This document shows, in pieces, positions 7,327-15,208 of a DNA stretch of 48,696 nucleotides (position 1 is the first letter of the stretch; the number at the start of each line of letters is the position of its first letter). The stretch covers positions 1 through 48,696 of the forward strand of contig CAMLDW010000017.1 of NCBI GenBank assembly GCA_946479035.1, in the 5' to 3' direction. The notes under the pieces were generated by a model that had not been told where the DNA came from, did not search any database, and worked only from the letters and a program-made list of their open reading frames with translations. Origin of the DNA: an uncultured Chthonomonadaceae bacterium. GTDB lineage: Bacteria; Armatimonadota; Fimbriimonadia; Fimbriimonadales; Fimbriimonadaceae. Both the position numbers and the translations under genes were made by a program.

Positions 7327-8813
7327 GGCTTTGCTTCCAGCCTCATTATGAGTTCTTCTACGGTCTGGCAGTCGCCCAGCGTCGCAGGATACGAGCGGTC
7401 CGGCTCGAGCGCGACCGTCCTTTCGCCCTGCTTGGTCACAAAGCTCAACGTCCCCCAGCTCACGGCCCTCAGGCTCGCCCCAAACTTCGCGACCGAGATC
7501 GAGCGGGCCCTGGCGCGCGTGTCCTCCATGACCGATTTGGCCCTCGTCGCGACCTCTGCCTCGTCTGGGCCGCTGTCGACTTCCCCGGCGTCCTGCAGCG
7601 CGTAGAAGAGCCCCTCCCGGCCGTCCAGCCGGTGGTACTCCAGGTCGAGCGACTGCAGCGCCGGGTCGCTCCAGTCCGTCCCCTCCGCCTCGACGTACTG
7701 CGCCAGCAGCGCTCGCTTGGCCGCCCAGTCCACCGAGCGCGCAAAGCGTGCCGGATCGGCCTTCCGGGCCTCCAGCAGTACAAGGGCCTCCTCCAGCGCC
7801 CGCCTCAGTTCGCACACGTACGCCTCCTCCGACCTGCCGGCGCAAGTAAGGAACGGCTCGATGTAGGACTCGACCACCTGTCGCGGCGTCGTCCATGAGC
7901 GGCCATCCAGATCGATGCGCCCCTCGCCGCCCGGCTCGCGGCTCACTTGCTGGAACGACCTCACAGGGTCGGAGAGCCGCCACAAGGGCTGGTTGCCGGT
8001 CTCTAGCAGGTGGACCGCGGCTTTGACCAGGGCGACCTTGAGCTTCGTGGCGGTCGAAGCCATGTTCGACTCGCCGCAGATGACGTGCAGCCTGATCCAC
8101 CTGTTCGGATCGGCGTGCGGCTCGTCCCTCGTGTTGAACACGGGCCGACGATAGAGCGTCTCGGCGTTGACCTCCTCGGAGAAGAAGTCTGCGCGCTGCG
8201 AGATCTGGAACTCGCACGGCTTCCCGTGCTCCGCGCCGACCTTGCCCGCACCGCAAAGCACTTGCCTTGCGACGAACAGCGGCATCAGTCCCGCGACGAG
8301 GTTCTCGACCGGGACGGAGCGCGGGACGAGGTAGCTTTCGTGCGTGCCGTACGAAGAGCCGTGGAAGTCCGTGTTGTTCTTGTAGACGCGGACCTCCCTT
8401 CCCGCCTTGTTCGCGTAGGCCTGCGCGGCCGCGCAAACCGCGAGGTCCCCTGCGCGGTCGTGCAGGGCGAGCTCGTGGAGCGACCAAGTCTCCGGCGTGG
8501 CGTACTCCGGGTGCCCGTGGTCGTTGTAGAACCTCGCGCCGTTGAGCAAGACCCGGTCCGAGCGAACGTCCTGGGCGGTGCCGTACGTCCGGCCCTCGTC
8601 GTACTTCGCGTCCTCCGGGTCGAACGCCAAGCGGTCGAGGCGAAAGCCGCGCAGGTCGCTGCGGGGTGACTCGAACCGGTCGTCCCAAAATGAAAAGCAC
8701 TCGCCCGGATAGCTCCGGACGAGCGCTTTCGCGTCCTCGACCTGGTCCTGCGGCCCGCGCCCTTCTACGGAGAAACCGTACTCCGTGTCAAGGCCGGCGA
8801 GGACCGGCCGCAT
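7323..8813 (-). CDS. dop: Dop/PafA-family UBact deamidase-depupylase
   Basis: 496 residues of the carboxylate-amine-ligase-like Dop/PafA family. Visible blocks are GLDTEYG near the N-terminus (nucleotide/Mg site), NGARFYNDHGHPEYATPE with the catalytic Asp, KNNTDFHGSSYGTHESYL, FQISQRADF and NTRDEPHADPNRWIRLHVI. An insertion before NGARFY with ESPRSDLRGFRLDR resembles the Dop-specific loop, which favours deamidase/depupylase over ligase. Other stretches (RQVLCGAGKV, GESNM) look more PafA-like. The first Glu of the usual G-x-E-x-E-Y-G is Asp here. Its ATG shares one base with the stop of the upstream lipoprotein gene (TAATG). No second family member (ligase) is in the window. Confidence 0.85.
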   Translation of the reverse strand: MRPVLAGLDTEYGFSVEGRGPQDQVEDAKALVRSYPGECFSFWDDRFESPRSDLRGFRLDRLAFDPEDAKYDEGRTYGTAQDVRSDRVLLNGARFYNDHGHPEYATPETWSLHELALHDRAGDLAVCAAAQAYANKAGREVRVYKNNTDFHGSSYGTHESYLVPRSVPVENLVAGLMPLFVARQVLCGAGKVGAEHGKPCEFQISQRADFFSEEVNAETLYRRPVFNTRDEPHADPNRWIRLHVICGESNMASTATKLKVALVKAAVHLLETGNQPLWRLSDPVRSFQQVSREPGGEGRIDLDGRSWTTPRQVVESYIEPFLTCAGRSEEAYVCELRRALEEALVLLEARKADPARFARSVDWAAKRALLAQYVEAEGTDWSDPALQSLDLEYHRLDGREGLFYALQDAGEVDSGPDEAEVATRAKSVMEDTRARARSISVAKFGASLRAVSWGTLSFVTKQGERTVALEPDRSYPATLGDCQTVEELIMRLEAKP

Positions 8814-10126
8814 TATTTTCTGAATACCCTAAACGAGCCGGTGAGCGGGAACGCGAAGTCGGCCGGCATCCCTGCCGGGAACGTGAACGTGCCTGCCGTG
8901 ATCTCGCCGTTGGCCATGACGTAGCTGCTCAGCGTGCCGACCGCCGGGTCGATCTCGATCGCCGACAGCGCGTCGCGCACCCGCGTCAGACGGATCTCGT
9001 TCGCGTTCGGGCCGGTGAACCGGGCCGGGCCGTACCACAGCTGTGTGATGTTGCCCGCTCCGTCGCGAGAGATATAGACCGCCTTGAACTCGGCCTGGTC
9101 GTCGCGGCTGTTCGGGAACACGAGCATCATGTAGCTGCCGATGCCGGAGAGCACCTGCGTGTACGGGCGCCAGCGGCCCTGGAGCGAGACGATGATCCCT
9201 TGCGAAGGGTCGATCAGCCGCCAGTCAGGCTCGAACAAAGTGTAAGTGCCGTCGGAGATCACGCCACCCACGTCCGTGGGCGAGTTGATCTGACCGTGGT
9301 CCATGTTCGTGTTCGGGTCCACGTTCGGTGAAATGACCTGGAACGTGTCCTGCGCATCGATGCCGGCCGAGAGCGAGATCGCGTCGCCGCTGAACAGGAT
9401 CATGTCCGCGTCTGCCGCCGGTACTCCACCGAACACGAGGTTCGGGCGGTCTGCCGCGGCCAGGCCCGTGACGTCGAAAGCGACGTAGTCCGAGAACACG
9501 CTCACGAGGTTGCCGGACGACGGGTCGAGGTTCTCCTGGTCGAACACGTCCTTGTTGAAGACGGGCCCGTTCAGGTTCGCAGTCGGAATCGTCGCGTCGC
9601 TCAGGTTGAACTGCAGGACGGTGTCCCGGCCCCGGTGGAGCATCACGTCGGACGGGATGAACCCGTTCGGATAGAGGCTGCCTGCTTGGAACTGGCCGCT
9701 CCAATTGACAGCGTTGCCGTTGGTATCGGTGCCTGAGAGCTGCTGGATGCTCAACAAGAACTCGCCGTAGTGCACCTGGGCCTCTCCGGCAGGCACGAGG
9801 AACTGGTCGTTAACCGAATAGAGCGCATAGCTGTTGAGCGTCGCGCCGATCTGCTTCGGTGTGCCGGCGACGTCGAAATCTCCGTTCCGCACGTCGATCG
9901 GCCTTATCTGCGCGATCAGTTCGCCCGGGCTCCGACGGCCAGCGCCGGTCACGACGGTCCACTGAAGTCCTGCATAGTTGGTCGTCAATGCGACCGTCGG
10001 CGCCGGTACAAGGTTCGCACCACCGCTCGTGGCGCCAACGCCGCCGCCGCCGCCTCCAGAGCCGCCACCACATCCGAGAACGACGACCGCCACAACGAAA
10101 ACAATCCACCAATTCCTCAAGGTCAA
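8813..10126 (-). CDS. Lipoprotein heading the proteasome operon
   Basis: 437 residues from a TTG at 10126; a second in-frame TTG at 10120 lies 9 nt after GAGG and may be the real start. The N-terminus is a lipoprotein signal (VVVLGC) followed by a Gly/Ser run, so the protein is probably anchored outside the cytoplasm. The rest is rich in beta-forming and Asp/Asn segments, with no recognised domain. Its stop (TAA) overlaps the dop ATG as TAATG, so it appears to be the first gene of the lipoprotein-dop-ubact-prcB unit. There is no known reason for a surface lipoprotein to join a cytoplasmic proteasome. The promoter should lie in the 144-bp gap 10127-10270. Confidence 0.65.
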   Translation of the reverse strand: MTLRNWWIVFVVAVVVLGCGGGSGGGGGGVGATSGGANLVPAPTVALTTNYAGLQWTVVTGAGRRSPGELIAQIRPIDVRNGDFDVAGTPKQIGATLNSYALYSVNDQFLVPAGEAQVHYGEFLLSIQQLSGTDTNGNAVNWSGQFQAGSLYPNGFIPSDVMLHRGRDTVLQFNLSDATIPTANLNGPVFNKDVFDQENLDPSSGNLVSVFSDYVAFDVTGLAAADRPNLVFGGVPAADADMILFSGDAISLSAGIDAQDTFQVISPNVDPNTNMDHGQINSPTDVGGVISDGTYTLFEPDWRLIDPSQGIIVSLQGRWRPYTQVLSGIGSYMMLVFPNSRDDQAEFKAVYISRDGAGNITQLWYGPARFTGPNANEIRLTRVRDALSAIEIDPAVGTLSSYVMANGEITAGTFTFPAGMPADFAFPLTGSFRVFRK

Positions 10127-10270
10127 TTACCTCTATGAAGCAAACGCCCACAGATGATACTTTTTTCCGGTTCAGATAGCAAGCGTAGACGGCTCGCAAC
10201 GGGCGTGGGCGCGCCTTTTCGAGCCTGGGGCTACTCGATTTGACGCTGGGAGGGGCCCCGTTCGTTCAGT

Positions 10271-11155
10271 TCAGGCCGCTTCGGAGCCCGCGGGCCACTT
10301 GAACCTGAGCGCCGCCTCAAGCCTCGCCGAGGCGTAGTCCCTGACCTGCCCGCCGTCCGAAGGCTTGATCAGCGCGCTCTCCAGGGTCTGAGCGTCCATT
10401 TCGGGCGCGACCGTCGAAAGCCCGAAGTCGCCCCCGACGGACCCCACGGCTACGGAAGCCGCGTGAAGCACCTTGCCGACCATGTCCTGCTCGAGCGAAG
10501 GAAGGTGGTGGAGAGCCGCGAACTGCGCGAGCGGCTCAGGGAACTTGAACCGCAGCAAGACCGCCGAACCGACCTCCTGGTGGTCGAACCCGAGCGACTC
10601 CTGCTCGAACTGGAGCACGCTGCGTGCGTCGCTGCTCTGGGCAAAGGCGAGGTAGACCTCCGGCAGCGTGTACATCATCGCGACAAGGCCCGTGTCCATA
10701 AAGAGCGCGGTCACGAACGCCTCCTCGGGATCGACGATGTGGCGACGGGCCAGCCAGTGGGCGGTCTCCGCCGTCGCCCAAGCCGTCGCGACGACCGGGC
10801 GCGGATCAATGCCCGAACGGGAGAGCGCCGAGCGCGCATAGTCCGCGAACACGGCGACCAGCGCCGCCTCGCCCCCGTCCAGGGCAGAATCTCCGGCGAA
10901 CGCCTCGAGAACGCTCCTCCGGACGAAGCCGGGCCTCTCGCAGACGCCGCGGGCAAGGATGGCGAGCGTGTCGCCCGTCACATCCGGGCTGCCCACCAGC
11001 ATCCGGTCGATCACCCTCGCACTCAGGCCGAGCGTCCTCACCAGCGAAGAGGCGCGCTCCAGCGAGGCCGCGACGCGTACGTCGGACCGCAGGAGCTCTG
11101 CGACCTTCTTGGGCAGAAAGCCAGGGCCCTCGTCGGGCAATCGCGAACCGGACAC
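10271..11155 (-). CDS. HDOD-domain protein
   Basis: 294 residues from a GTG at 11155, placed 9 nt after GATAAT (11170-11165), which would give a very short leader. HDOD is a non-catalytic relative of HD phosphohydrolases, found in signalling proteins. Supporting segments are SLERASSLVRTLGLSARVIDRMLV near the N-terminus, the central EEAFVTALFMDTGLVAMMY (where many HDOD proteins read F.AGLLHDIG), and SLGFDHQEVGSAVLLRFKFPEPL, a standard HDOD block. True HD metal ligands are not visible. No fused output domain. Divergent from yceD. Confidence 0.75.
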   Translation of the reverse strand: MSGSRLPDEGPGFLPKKVAELLRSDVRVAASLERASSLVRTLGLSARVIDRMLVGSPDVTGDTLAILARGVCERPGFVRRSVLEAFAGDSALDGGEAALVAVFADYARSALSRSGIDPRPVVATAWATAETAHWLARRHIVDPEEAFVTALFMDTGLVAMMYTLPEVYLAFAQSSDARSVLQFEQESLGFDHQEVGSAVLLRFKFPEPLAQFAALHHLPSLEQDMVGKVLHAASVAVGSVGGDFGLSTVAPEMDAQTLESALIKPSDGGQVRDYASARLEAALRFKWPAGSEAA

Positions 11156-11258
11156 TCTTGCTGGATTATCGGTCGATCCGGAGCAAGTGGCACCGCGAAT
11201 ATGCCAGGAGTCGAGGCTGGGGAAAGCCAGGAGCCGTAGGTAGAATCCGGCCTGAACC

Positions 11259-11786
11259 ATGAAACGCCATGGCCTGCTCGACCTGAACGAGGCCATCCAG
11301 CACCCAGGCACCAAGCTACGGATCGAGGTCTCGACCTCGCTCCCCGAGGAGGAGGACCTCGACCTGACCGAACCGCTCACCGGAGAGCTCGACGTGGTCA
11401 GCACCGGCAACATCCTGCTGCTCAGCGGGGCGTTCGAGGCCAAGTGCGTAGTGGAGTGCGCGCGGTGCGGCGAGCCGATCACCCAAACGGTTGAATTCAA
11501 GATGGCGGACGAGTTCCAAGTCGAGGGCGTCCCATCGGGGTACGGCACGGGCGAGTACGCGCAGGTCGTCGAAGAGGAGGACTACCCCCTCTTCCACAAG
11601 AACGCGCTCGACCGCGACACCTATCTTCGGCAGGGGCTGCTCGTTAGCCTCCCGGTCCAACCGCTCTGCGACTTCGGCTGGGACGGCGCTTGCCCCTACG
11701 CCAAGGCGAAGCTCGCGCGCAAAGTCGAGCACGGGCACCCGGCGATGCAAAAGCTGCGCAAGATCGTGGGGCTGGGGGACGAGTGA
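11259..11786 (+). CDS. yceD: YceD/DUF177 family protein
   Basis: 175 residues. It has the DUF177 layout: N-terminal half ending in CVVECARCGEPIT and a C-terminal half with VSLPVQPLCDFGWDGACPYA. In most bacteria yceD precedes rpmF (ribosomal protein L32) and the fatty-acid genes, and it has been linked to 23S rRNA accumulation. Here it overlaps plsX directly (GTGA at 11783-11786) with no rpmF between. A TAGAAT hexamer (11241-11246) lies 12 nt before the ATG and is a plausible -10. Head of a yceD-plsX-fabH operon. Confidence 0.88.
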   Translation: MKRHGLLDLNEAIQHPGTKLRIEVSTSLPEEEDLDLTEPLTGELDVVSTGNILLLSGAFEAKCVVECARCGEPITQTVEFKMADEFQVEGVPSGYGTGEYAQVVEEEDYPLFHKNALDRDTYLRQGLLVSLPVQPLCDFGWDGACPYAKAKLARKVEHGHPAMQKLRKIVGLGDE

Positions 11787-12772
11787 GGATCGCGCTCGAC
11801 GCGATGGGGGGCGACTTCGCCCCGCGCGAGGTCGTCGCAGGAGCCATCCAGGCCGCGCCGCTGCTCAGCGGCGGCATCGTGCTGGTCGGCGATCCCGCAA
11901 AGATCAAGATCTGCGCTCCTGGCCGCCTCCCTAGCAACGTCGACGTCCACCCTGCGAGCGAGGTCGTCGAGATGGACGAGAAGCCGATGGAGGCCTTGCG
12001 CAGGAAGAAGGACTCGTCCCTTGCGGTCGGCGTGCAGCTCGTCAAGGACGGACAGGCGCAGGCGTTCGTCAGCGCTGGGAACACCGGCGCAGTGACCGCA
12101 TCGGCCCTGATCTCGTGGCGCCAGGTCCCGGGAGTGCACCGCCCGGCCATAGCCAGCCCCTTTCCAAACCGCCACGGGCAGTTCCTGCTGCTCGACGCCG
12201 GCGCATCGCCGGACGTCGACCCCGTGCAGATGCTCGAGTTCGCGCTGATGGGCCGCGCCTACGCGCAGAAGGTGATGGGCAAGTGCGACCCGAAGGTCCA
12301 CCTGCTCAACATCGGCGAAGAGCCTGGCAAGGGAAACGCCTTCGCCAAGCAGGCGCACGAGCTCCTGAGCGACCACCCCTGGTTCGCCGGAAACATCGAG
12401 GGCAAGGAGATGTTCCACTCCCCGTGCGACGTCGTGGTTTGCGACGCCTTTGTCGGCAACATCGTGCTCAAGACCGCCGAGGGAGTCGGCGAGTTCCTCA
12501 TGAAGGAGATCAGGGACGCGGTGCCCAAGGGCCTCGGCAGGCTTGCGTTCCTCCCCATGAAGCGGGCGCTCGCCCCCGTGCTCAGGCGAGTCGACTACGC
12601 CGAGTACGGCGGCTCGCCCCTGCTCGGCCTCAACGGCTTGTGTATCATCTGCCACGGGCGCAGCAACGCCAAGGCGATCAAGAACGCCCTGCTGATCGCT
12701 GCCAAGGCGGTCGAGAACCAGCTCGTCCCTGCGATCTGCGACGCGATCGGCCATGAACGGAAGTTGAAATGA
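11783..12772 (+). CDS. plsX: Phosphate acyltransferase PlsX
   Basis: 329 residues from a GTG overlapping the yceD stop. PlsX converts acyl-ACP and phosphate to acyl-phosphate, the donor for PlsY in phospholipid synthesis. The start RIALDAMGGDFAPREVVAGA is the family signature. SAGNTGAVTASAL, DAGASPDVDP and CDAFVGNIVLKTAEG are also typical. The stop overlaps the fabH ATG as ATGA. I rejected the longer upstream frame because it runs through yceD and lacks family similarity. Confidence 0.95.
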   Translation: MRIALDAMGGDFAPREVVAGAIQAAPLLSGGIVLVGDPAKIKICAPGRLPSNVDVHPASEVVEMDEKPMEALRRKKDSSLAVGVQLVKDGQAQAFVSAGNTGAVTASALISWRQVPGVHRPAIASPFPNRHGQFLLLDAGASPDVDPVQMLEFALMGRAYAQKVMGKCDPKVHLLNIGEEPGKGNAFAKQAHELLSDHPWFAGNIEGKEMFHSPCDVVVCDAFVGNIVLKTAEGVGEFLMKEIRDAVPKGLGRLAFLPMKRALAPVLRRVDYAEYGGSPLLGLNGLCIICHGRSNAKAIKNALLIAAKAVENQLVPAICDAIGHERKLK

Positions 12773-13755
12773 GTAAGCGAGCAGTCGTCCACGGGATAGG
12801 GCACCACGTCCCGGAAAAAGTGCTCAGCAACGCCGACCTTGAAAAGCTCGTCGACACCAGCGACGAGTGGATCATGCAGCGGACCGGCATCAAGGAGAGG
12901 CGCATGTGCTCCGAGGACGAGACCGCGAGCACCCTGGCCGTCCACGCCGCGAATAAGGCGCTCACCTCGGCCCGCATGGCGCCCGAAGAGGTCGAGTTCA
13001 TCATCGTCGGCTGCGTGACAGGCGACTACCTGTTCCCTTCGGTCTCCTGCCTGGTCCAAGAGGCGATCGGTGCCAAGAACGCGGGCGCGATGGACGTCGG
13101 CGCGGCGTGCGCGGGGTTCATCTACTCGCTCAACGCCGCTACAGCGATGATCGAGTCCGGCCAGAGGACGAACGTGCTCGTCATCGGCACCGACGTGCTG
13201 ACGAAGTTCGTGGACTGGACCGACCGCTCGACCTGCGTGCTCTTCGGAGATGGCGCGGGCGCGGTCGTGCTGCGCGCCGAGTCCGGAACCGACCGCGGCG
13301 TGATCGACACCGTCCTGCTCGCCGACGGCAGCGGCGCCAAGCACATCGACCTGCAGCTGGGCGGCTCGAGGTACCCGGTCTGCAAGCCCCAGTCGGTGGG
13401 CAAGCGGCCGCACATCTACATGGCCGGGTCCGAGGTCTACCGCTTCGCCGTCACGGCGATGGGCGACGCGTGCTGCCGCGTGCTGGAAGAGGCCGGAATG
13501 GAGCCCTCGGACATCGACCTCTTCGTGCCGCACCAGGCGAACCTGCGCATCATCCAGTCCGCCGCGCACCGCCTCAAGCTTCCGCCCGAGAAGGTCTTCA
13601 TCAACGTGGAGAGGTACGGCAACACCAGCGGCGCCTCGATTCCGATCGGGCTCTCCGAGGCGGTCGAACTGGGGCGGCTCAAGCCAGGGATGGTCGTGAT
13701 GACCGTGGGGTTCGGCGCAGGGCTCGTGTGGGGCGCGAACCTCGTCCGGTGGTAG
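12769..13755 (+). CDS. fabH: 3-oxoacyl-ACP synthase III (KAS III)
   Basis: 328 residues. Starts fatty-acid synthesis by condensing acetyl-CoA (or a branched acyl-CoA) with malonyl-ACP. The catalytic triad is visible: Cys in DVGAACAGF, His in VPHQANLR and Asn in YGNTSGAS. The N-terminal TSDEWIMQRTGIKERR segment is standard. Translationally coupled to plsX. Ends before a nested stem at 13759-13799 shared with the convergent rbsK. Confidence 0.96.
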   Translation: MSKRAVVHGIGHHVPEKVLSNADLEKLVDTSDEWIMQRTGIKERRMCSEDETASTLAVHAANKALTSARMAPEEVEFIIVGCVTGDYLFPSVSCLVQEAIGAKNAGAMDVGAACAGFIYSLNAATAMIESGQRTNVLVIGTDVLTKFVDWTDRSTCVLFGDGAGAVVLRAESGTDRGVIDTVLLADGSGAKHIDLQLGGSRYPVCKPQSVGKRPHIYMAGSEVYRFAVTAMGDACCRVLEEAGMEPSDIDLFVPHQANLRIIQSAAHRLKLPPEKVFINVERYGNTSGASIPIGLSEAVELGRLKPGMVVMTVGFGAGLVWGANLVRW

Positions 13756-13758
13756 GCG

Positions 13759-13799
13759 CCGGAAATCCCAATTTAAATGGGAATTAGTGCGGTTTCCGG
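13759..13799. terminator. Nested stem between fabH and rbsK
   Basis: CCGGAAA (13759-13765) pairs with TTTCCGG (13793-13799). Inside, TCCCA (13766-13770) pairs with TGGGA (13778-13782) around an AT-rich loop. The element overlaps the 3' end of rbsK and lies in a convergent gap, which fits a shared terminator, though a T-run is absent. Confidence 0.45.
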
Positions 13800-14710
13800 G
13801 CTGGGATCCCGGCCTCTTCTCTCGTCGGCATAGAGGCCTGCGCTCCCCGCCTCGTCACCGAGATTGACGCGCACTTGACCGCGTTCGTTACGGCGGTCCC
13901 GACGTCGCTCCCTTCCGCCAAGAACGCGGCGAGCGCCCCGGCGAACGCGTCGCCTGCGGCGGTGGTGTCCACGGCCTCGACCCTCGGCGCGGGGACGCGG
14001 AGCTCGGTCTTGCCGTCGGTGTAATACACGCCGTTTTCTCCCAGCTTGATGACGACGCCCTTGACCCCTTGGTTGAGCAGCGATTCCGCCGCGCGGCGCT
14101 GCGAGAACTCATCGAGCGGCACGATGCCGGTGAGCGCGAGCGTCTCCGTTTCGTTCGGGGTGATGATGTCGATGCTCGACATGAAGTCAGCGCCTTGACC
14201 GCGCGCGGGCGCGGGATCGACCACAAGCAGCCCGTGCCCGGCGCAGGCTAGGACGGCTGCGTCAGGAACCTCGAACTGCACGAGCACGACGTCCGGCCCG
14301 ATCGCGCCCAGGGCCGCGCTCACTTGTTCGGGGCCGACGAGGGCGTTGGCCCCTGGCACGACGACGATCGAGTTCTGCCCTGCGTCGTCCACCGTGATGA
14401 GTGCGGTGCCGGTCGGCGCCTCGACGGCCGCGCTCAGCTGAGTGACGTCGACGCCCGCCGCCTTGAGGCTGCCCCTGAGCGCTTCGCCGTGCTCGTCGTC
14501 GCCCACGCACCCGACGAAGAAGACCTGCGGTGCCGCAGGAGCGGCGCCCTCCCCCATGAGCCGACCGGCCGCGACGGCCTGGTTCGCTCCCTTGCCGCCC
14601 GGGAACTTCTCGAAGGAGCTCGCCTGCACCGTCTCGCCGGGTTGCGGCAGCGCGGCGCAGCGAGCGACGAGGTCCATGTTCGCGCTACCGACGACCGCGA
14701 TGCGGGGCAT
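13784..14710 (-). CDS. rbsK: Ribokinase (PfkB family sugar kinase)
   Basis: 308 residues. Phosphorylates ribose to ribose-5-phosphate with ATP. The two PfkB signatures are present: FPGGKGANQAVAAGRL near residue 36 and DTTAAGDAFAGALAAF with the catalytic Asp near residue 245. NSIVVVPGAN and the ITPNETE block are typical of ribokinases rather than fructokinases. No ribose transporter is adjacent. On the minus strand TACAAT ends 6 nt before the ATG. Confidence 0.92.
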   Translation of the reverse strand: MPRIAVVGSANMDLVARCAALPQPGETVQASSFEKFPGGKGANQAVAAGRLMGEGAAPAAPQVFFVGCVGDDEHGEALRGSLKAAGVDVTQLSAAVEAPTGTALITVDDAGQNSIVVVPGANALVGPEQVSAALGAIGPDVVLVQFEVPDAAVLACAGHGLLVVDPAPARGQGADFMSSIDIITPNETETLALTGIVPLDEFSQRRAAESLLNQGVKGVVIKLGENGVYYTDGKTELRVPAPRVEAVDTTAAGDAFAGALAAFLAEGSDVGTAVTNAVKCASISVTRRGAQASMPTREEAGIPARKPH

Positions 14711-14716
14711 TGGGCG

Positions 14717-14722
14717 ATTGTA
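14717..14722 (-). promoter_or_regulatory. -10-like TACAAT before rbsK
   Basis: TACAAT ends 6 nt upstream of the rbsK ATG (14710), consistent with a leaderless transcript. Confidence 0.5.
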
Positions 14723-14765
14723 TCCGCGACCTTTTGGGGCGCGGTCCGTCAGCAGGAGCCTGCGG

Positions 14766-14969
14766 CTAGCTGGCCCGTTCTTGCTGGACGCTGAGGGTGA
14801 TCTCGCGCTTGAGCGTGCACTTCTCGACCTCGCTCAGATAGGCGTGGGAGACTCCGGGCTCGTGGAGCAGGTGAGCGACGTACGCGACGAGGTCTTCGGC
14901 TTCATCGCGGGTCAGGACGATGTCCACGTCCCTCAGTTGCTTCCCGGACTCGAAATCGGTGATCTGCAC
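14766..14969 (-). CDS. Small hypothetical protein
   Basis: 67 residues from a GTG at 14969. Composition is normal for a small soluble alpha/beta protein, with LTRDEAEDLVAYVAHLLHEPGVSHAYLSE looking like a helix pair. The pattern of charged and hydrophobic residues supports coding, but no family is recognised and no strong ribosome-binding site is seen. It lies 55 bp upstream of rbsK on the same strand. The 239-bp stretch beyond it (14970-15208) holds no gene I can support. Confidence 0.5.
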   Translation of the reverse strand: MQITDFESGKQLRDVDIVLTRDEAEDLVAYVAHLLHEPGVSHAYLSEVEKCTLKREITLSVQQERAS

Positions 14970-15083
14970 GGCCCGCCCAGTCCTCCTGTTACCGGCATGG
15001 ACGCACGGGGGGTTTCCCTAGTGCGGCGGCGTGGGTCCTGTGGCAACGCGCCCCTCGAATTGGAAAGACTTTGGATGCGACCG

Positions 15084-15104
15084 CCGCCTTAACCTTTGCG
15101 CGGG
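15084..15104. repeat. Intergenic 21-bp element, copy 1
   Basis: CCGCC, one variable base, then TAACCTTTGCGCGGG. An inverted copy with 20 of 21 bases the same is at 42545-42565, also between genes. Confidence 0.4.
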
Positions 15105-15208
15105 TCGGGGTCTCCACTGGAGACCGCCGACGCGGCAAATACCAAGGGGGAGGGAAACTGTCAGCGAGAGTACATTGAGCTCGCGCCTTATCGATCGAGT
15201 GCCGTTCG

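Noticed and set aside
7144..8700. A 518-codon frame that contains UBact at its end
   Set aside because: Everything before the ATG at 7326 is antiphase to dop and Arg/Gly-rich; only the last 60 codons form a real gene.
11184..11202. Possible sigma-54 promoter (TGGCAC...GC) between the HDOD and yceD genes
   Set aside because: The GC element is 2 nt too far from the GG element for the -24/-12 spacing.
11696..12754. A 352-codon open frame on the minus strand opposite plsX
   Set aside because: Mirror of plsX codon bias; no recognisable domain and no start signal.
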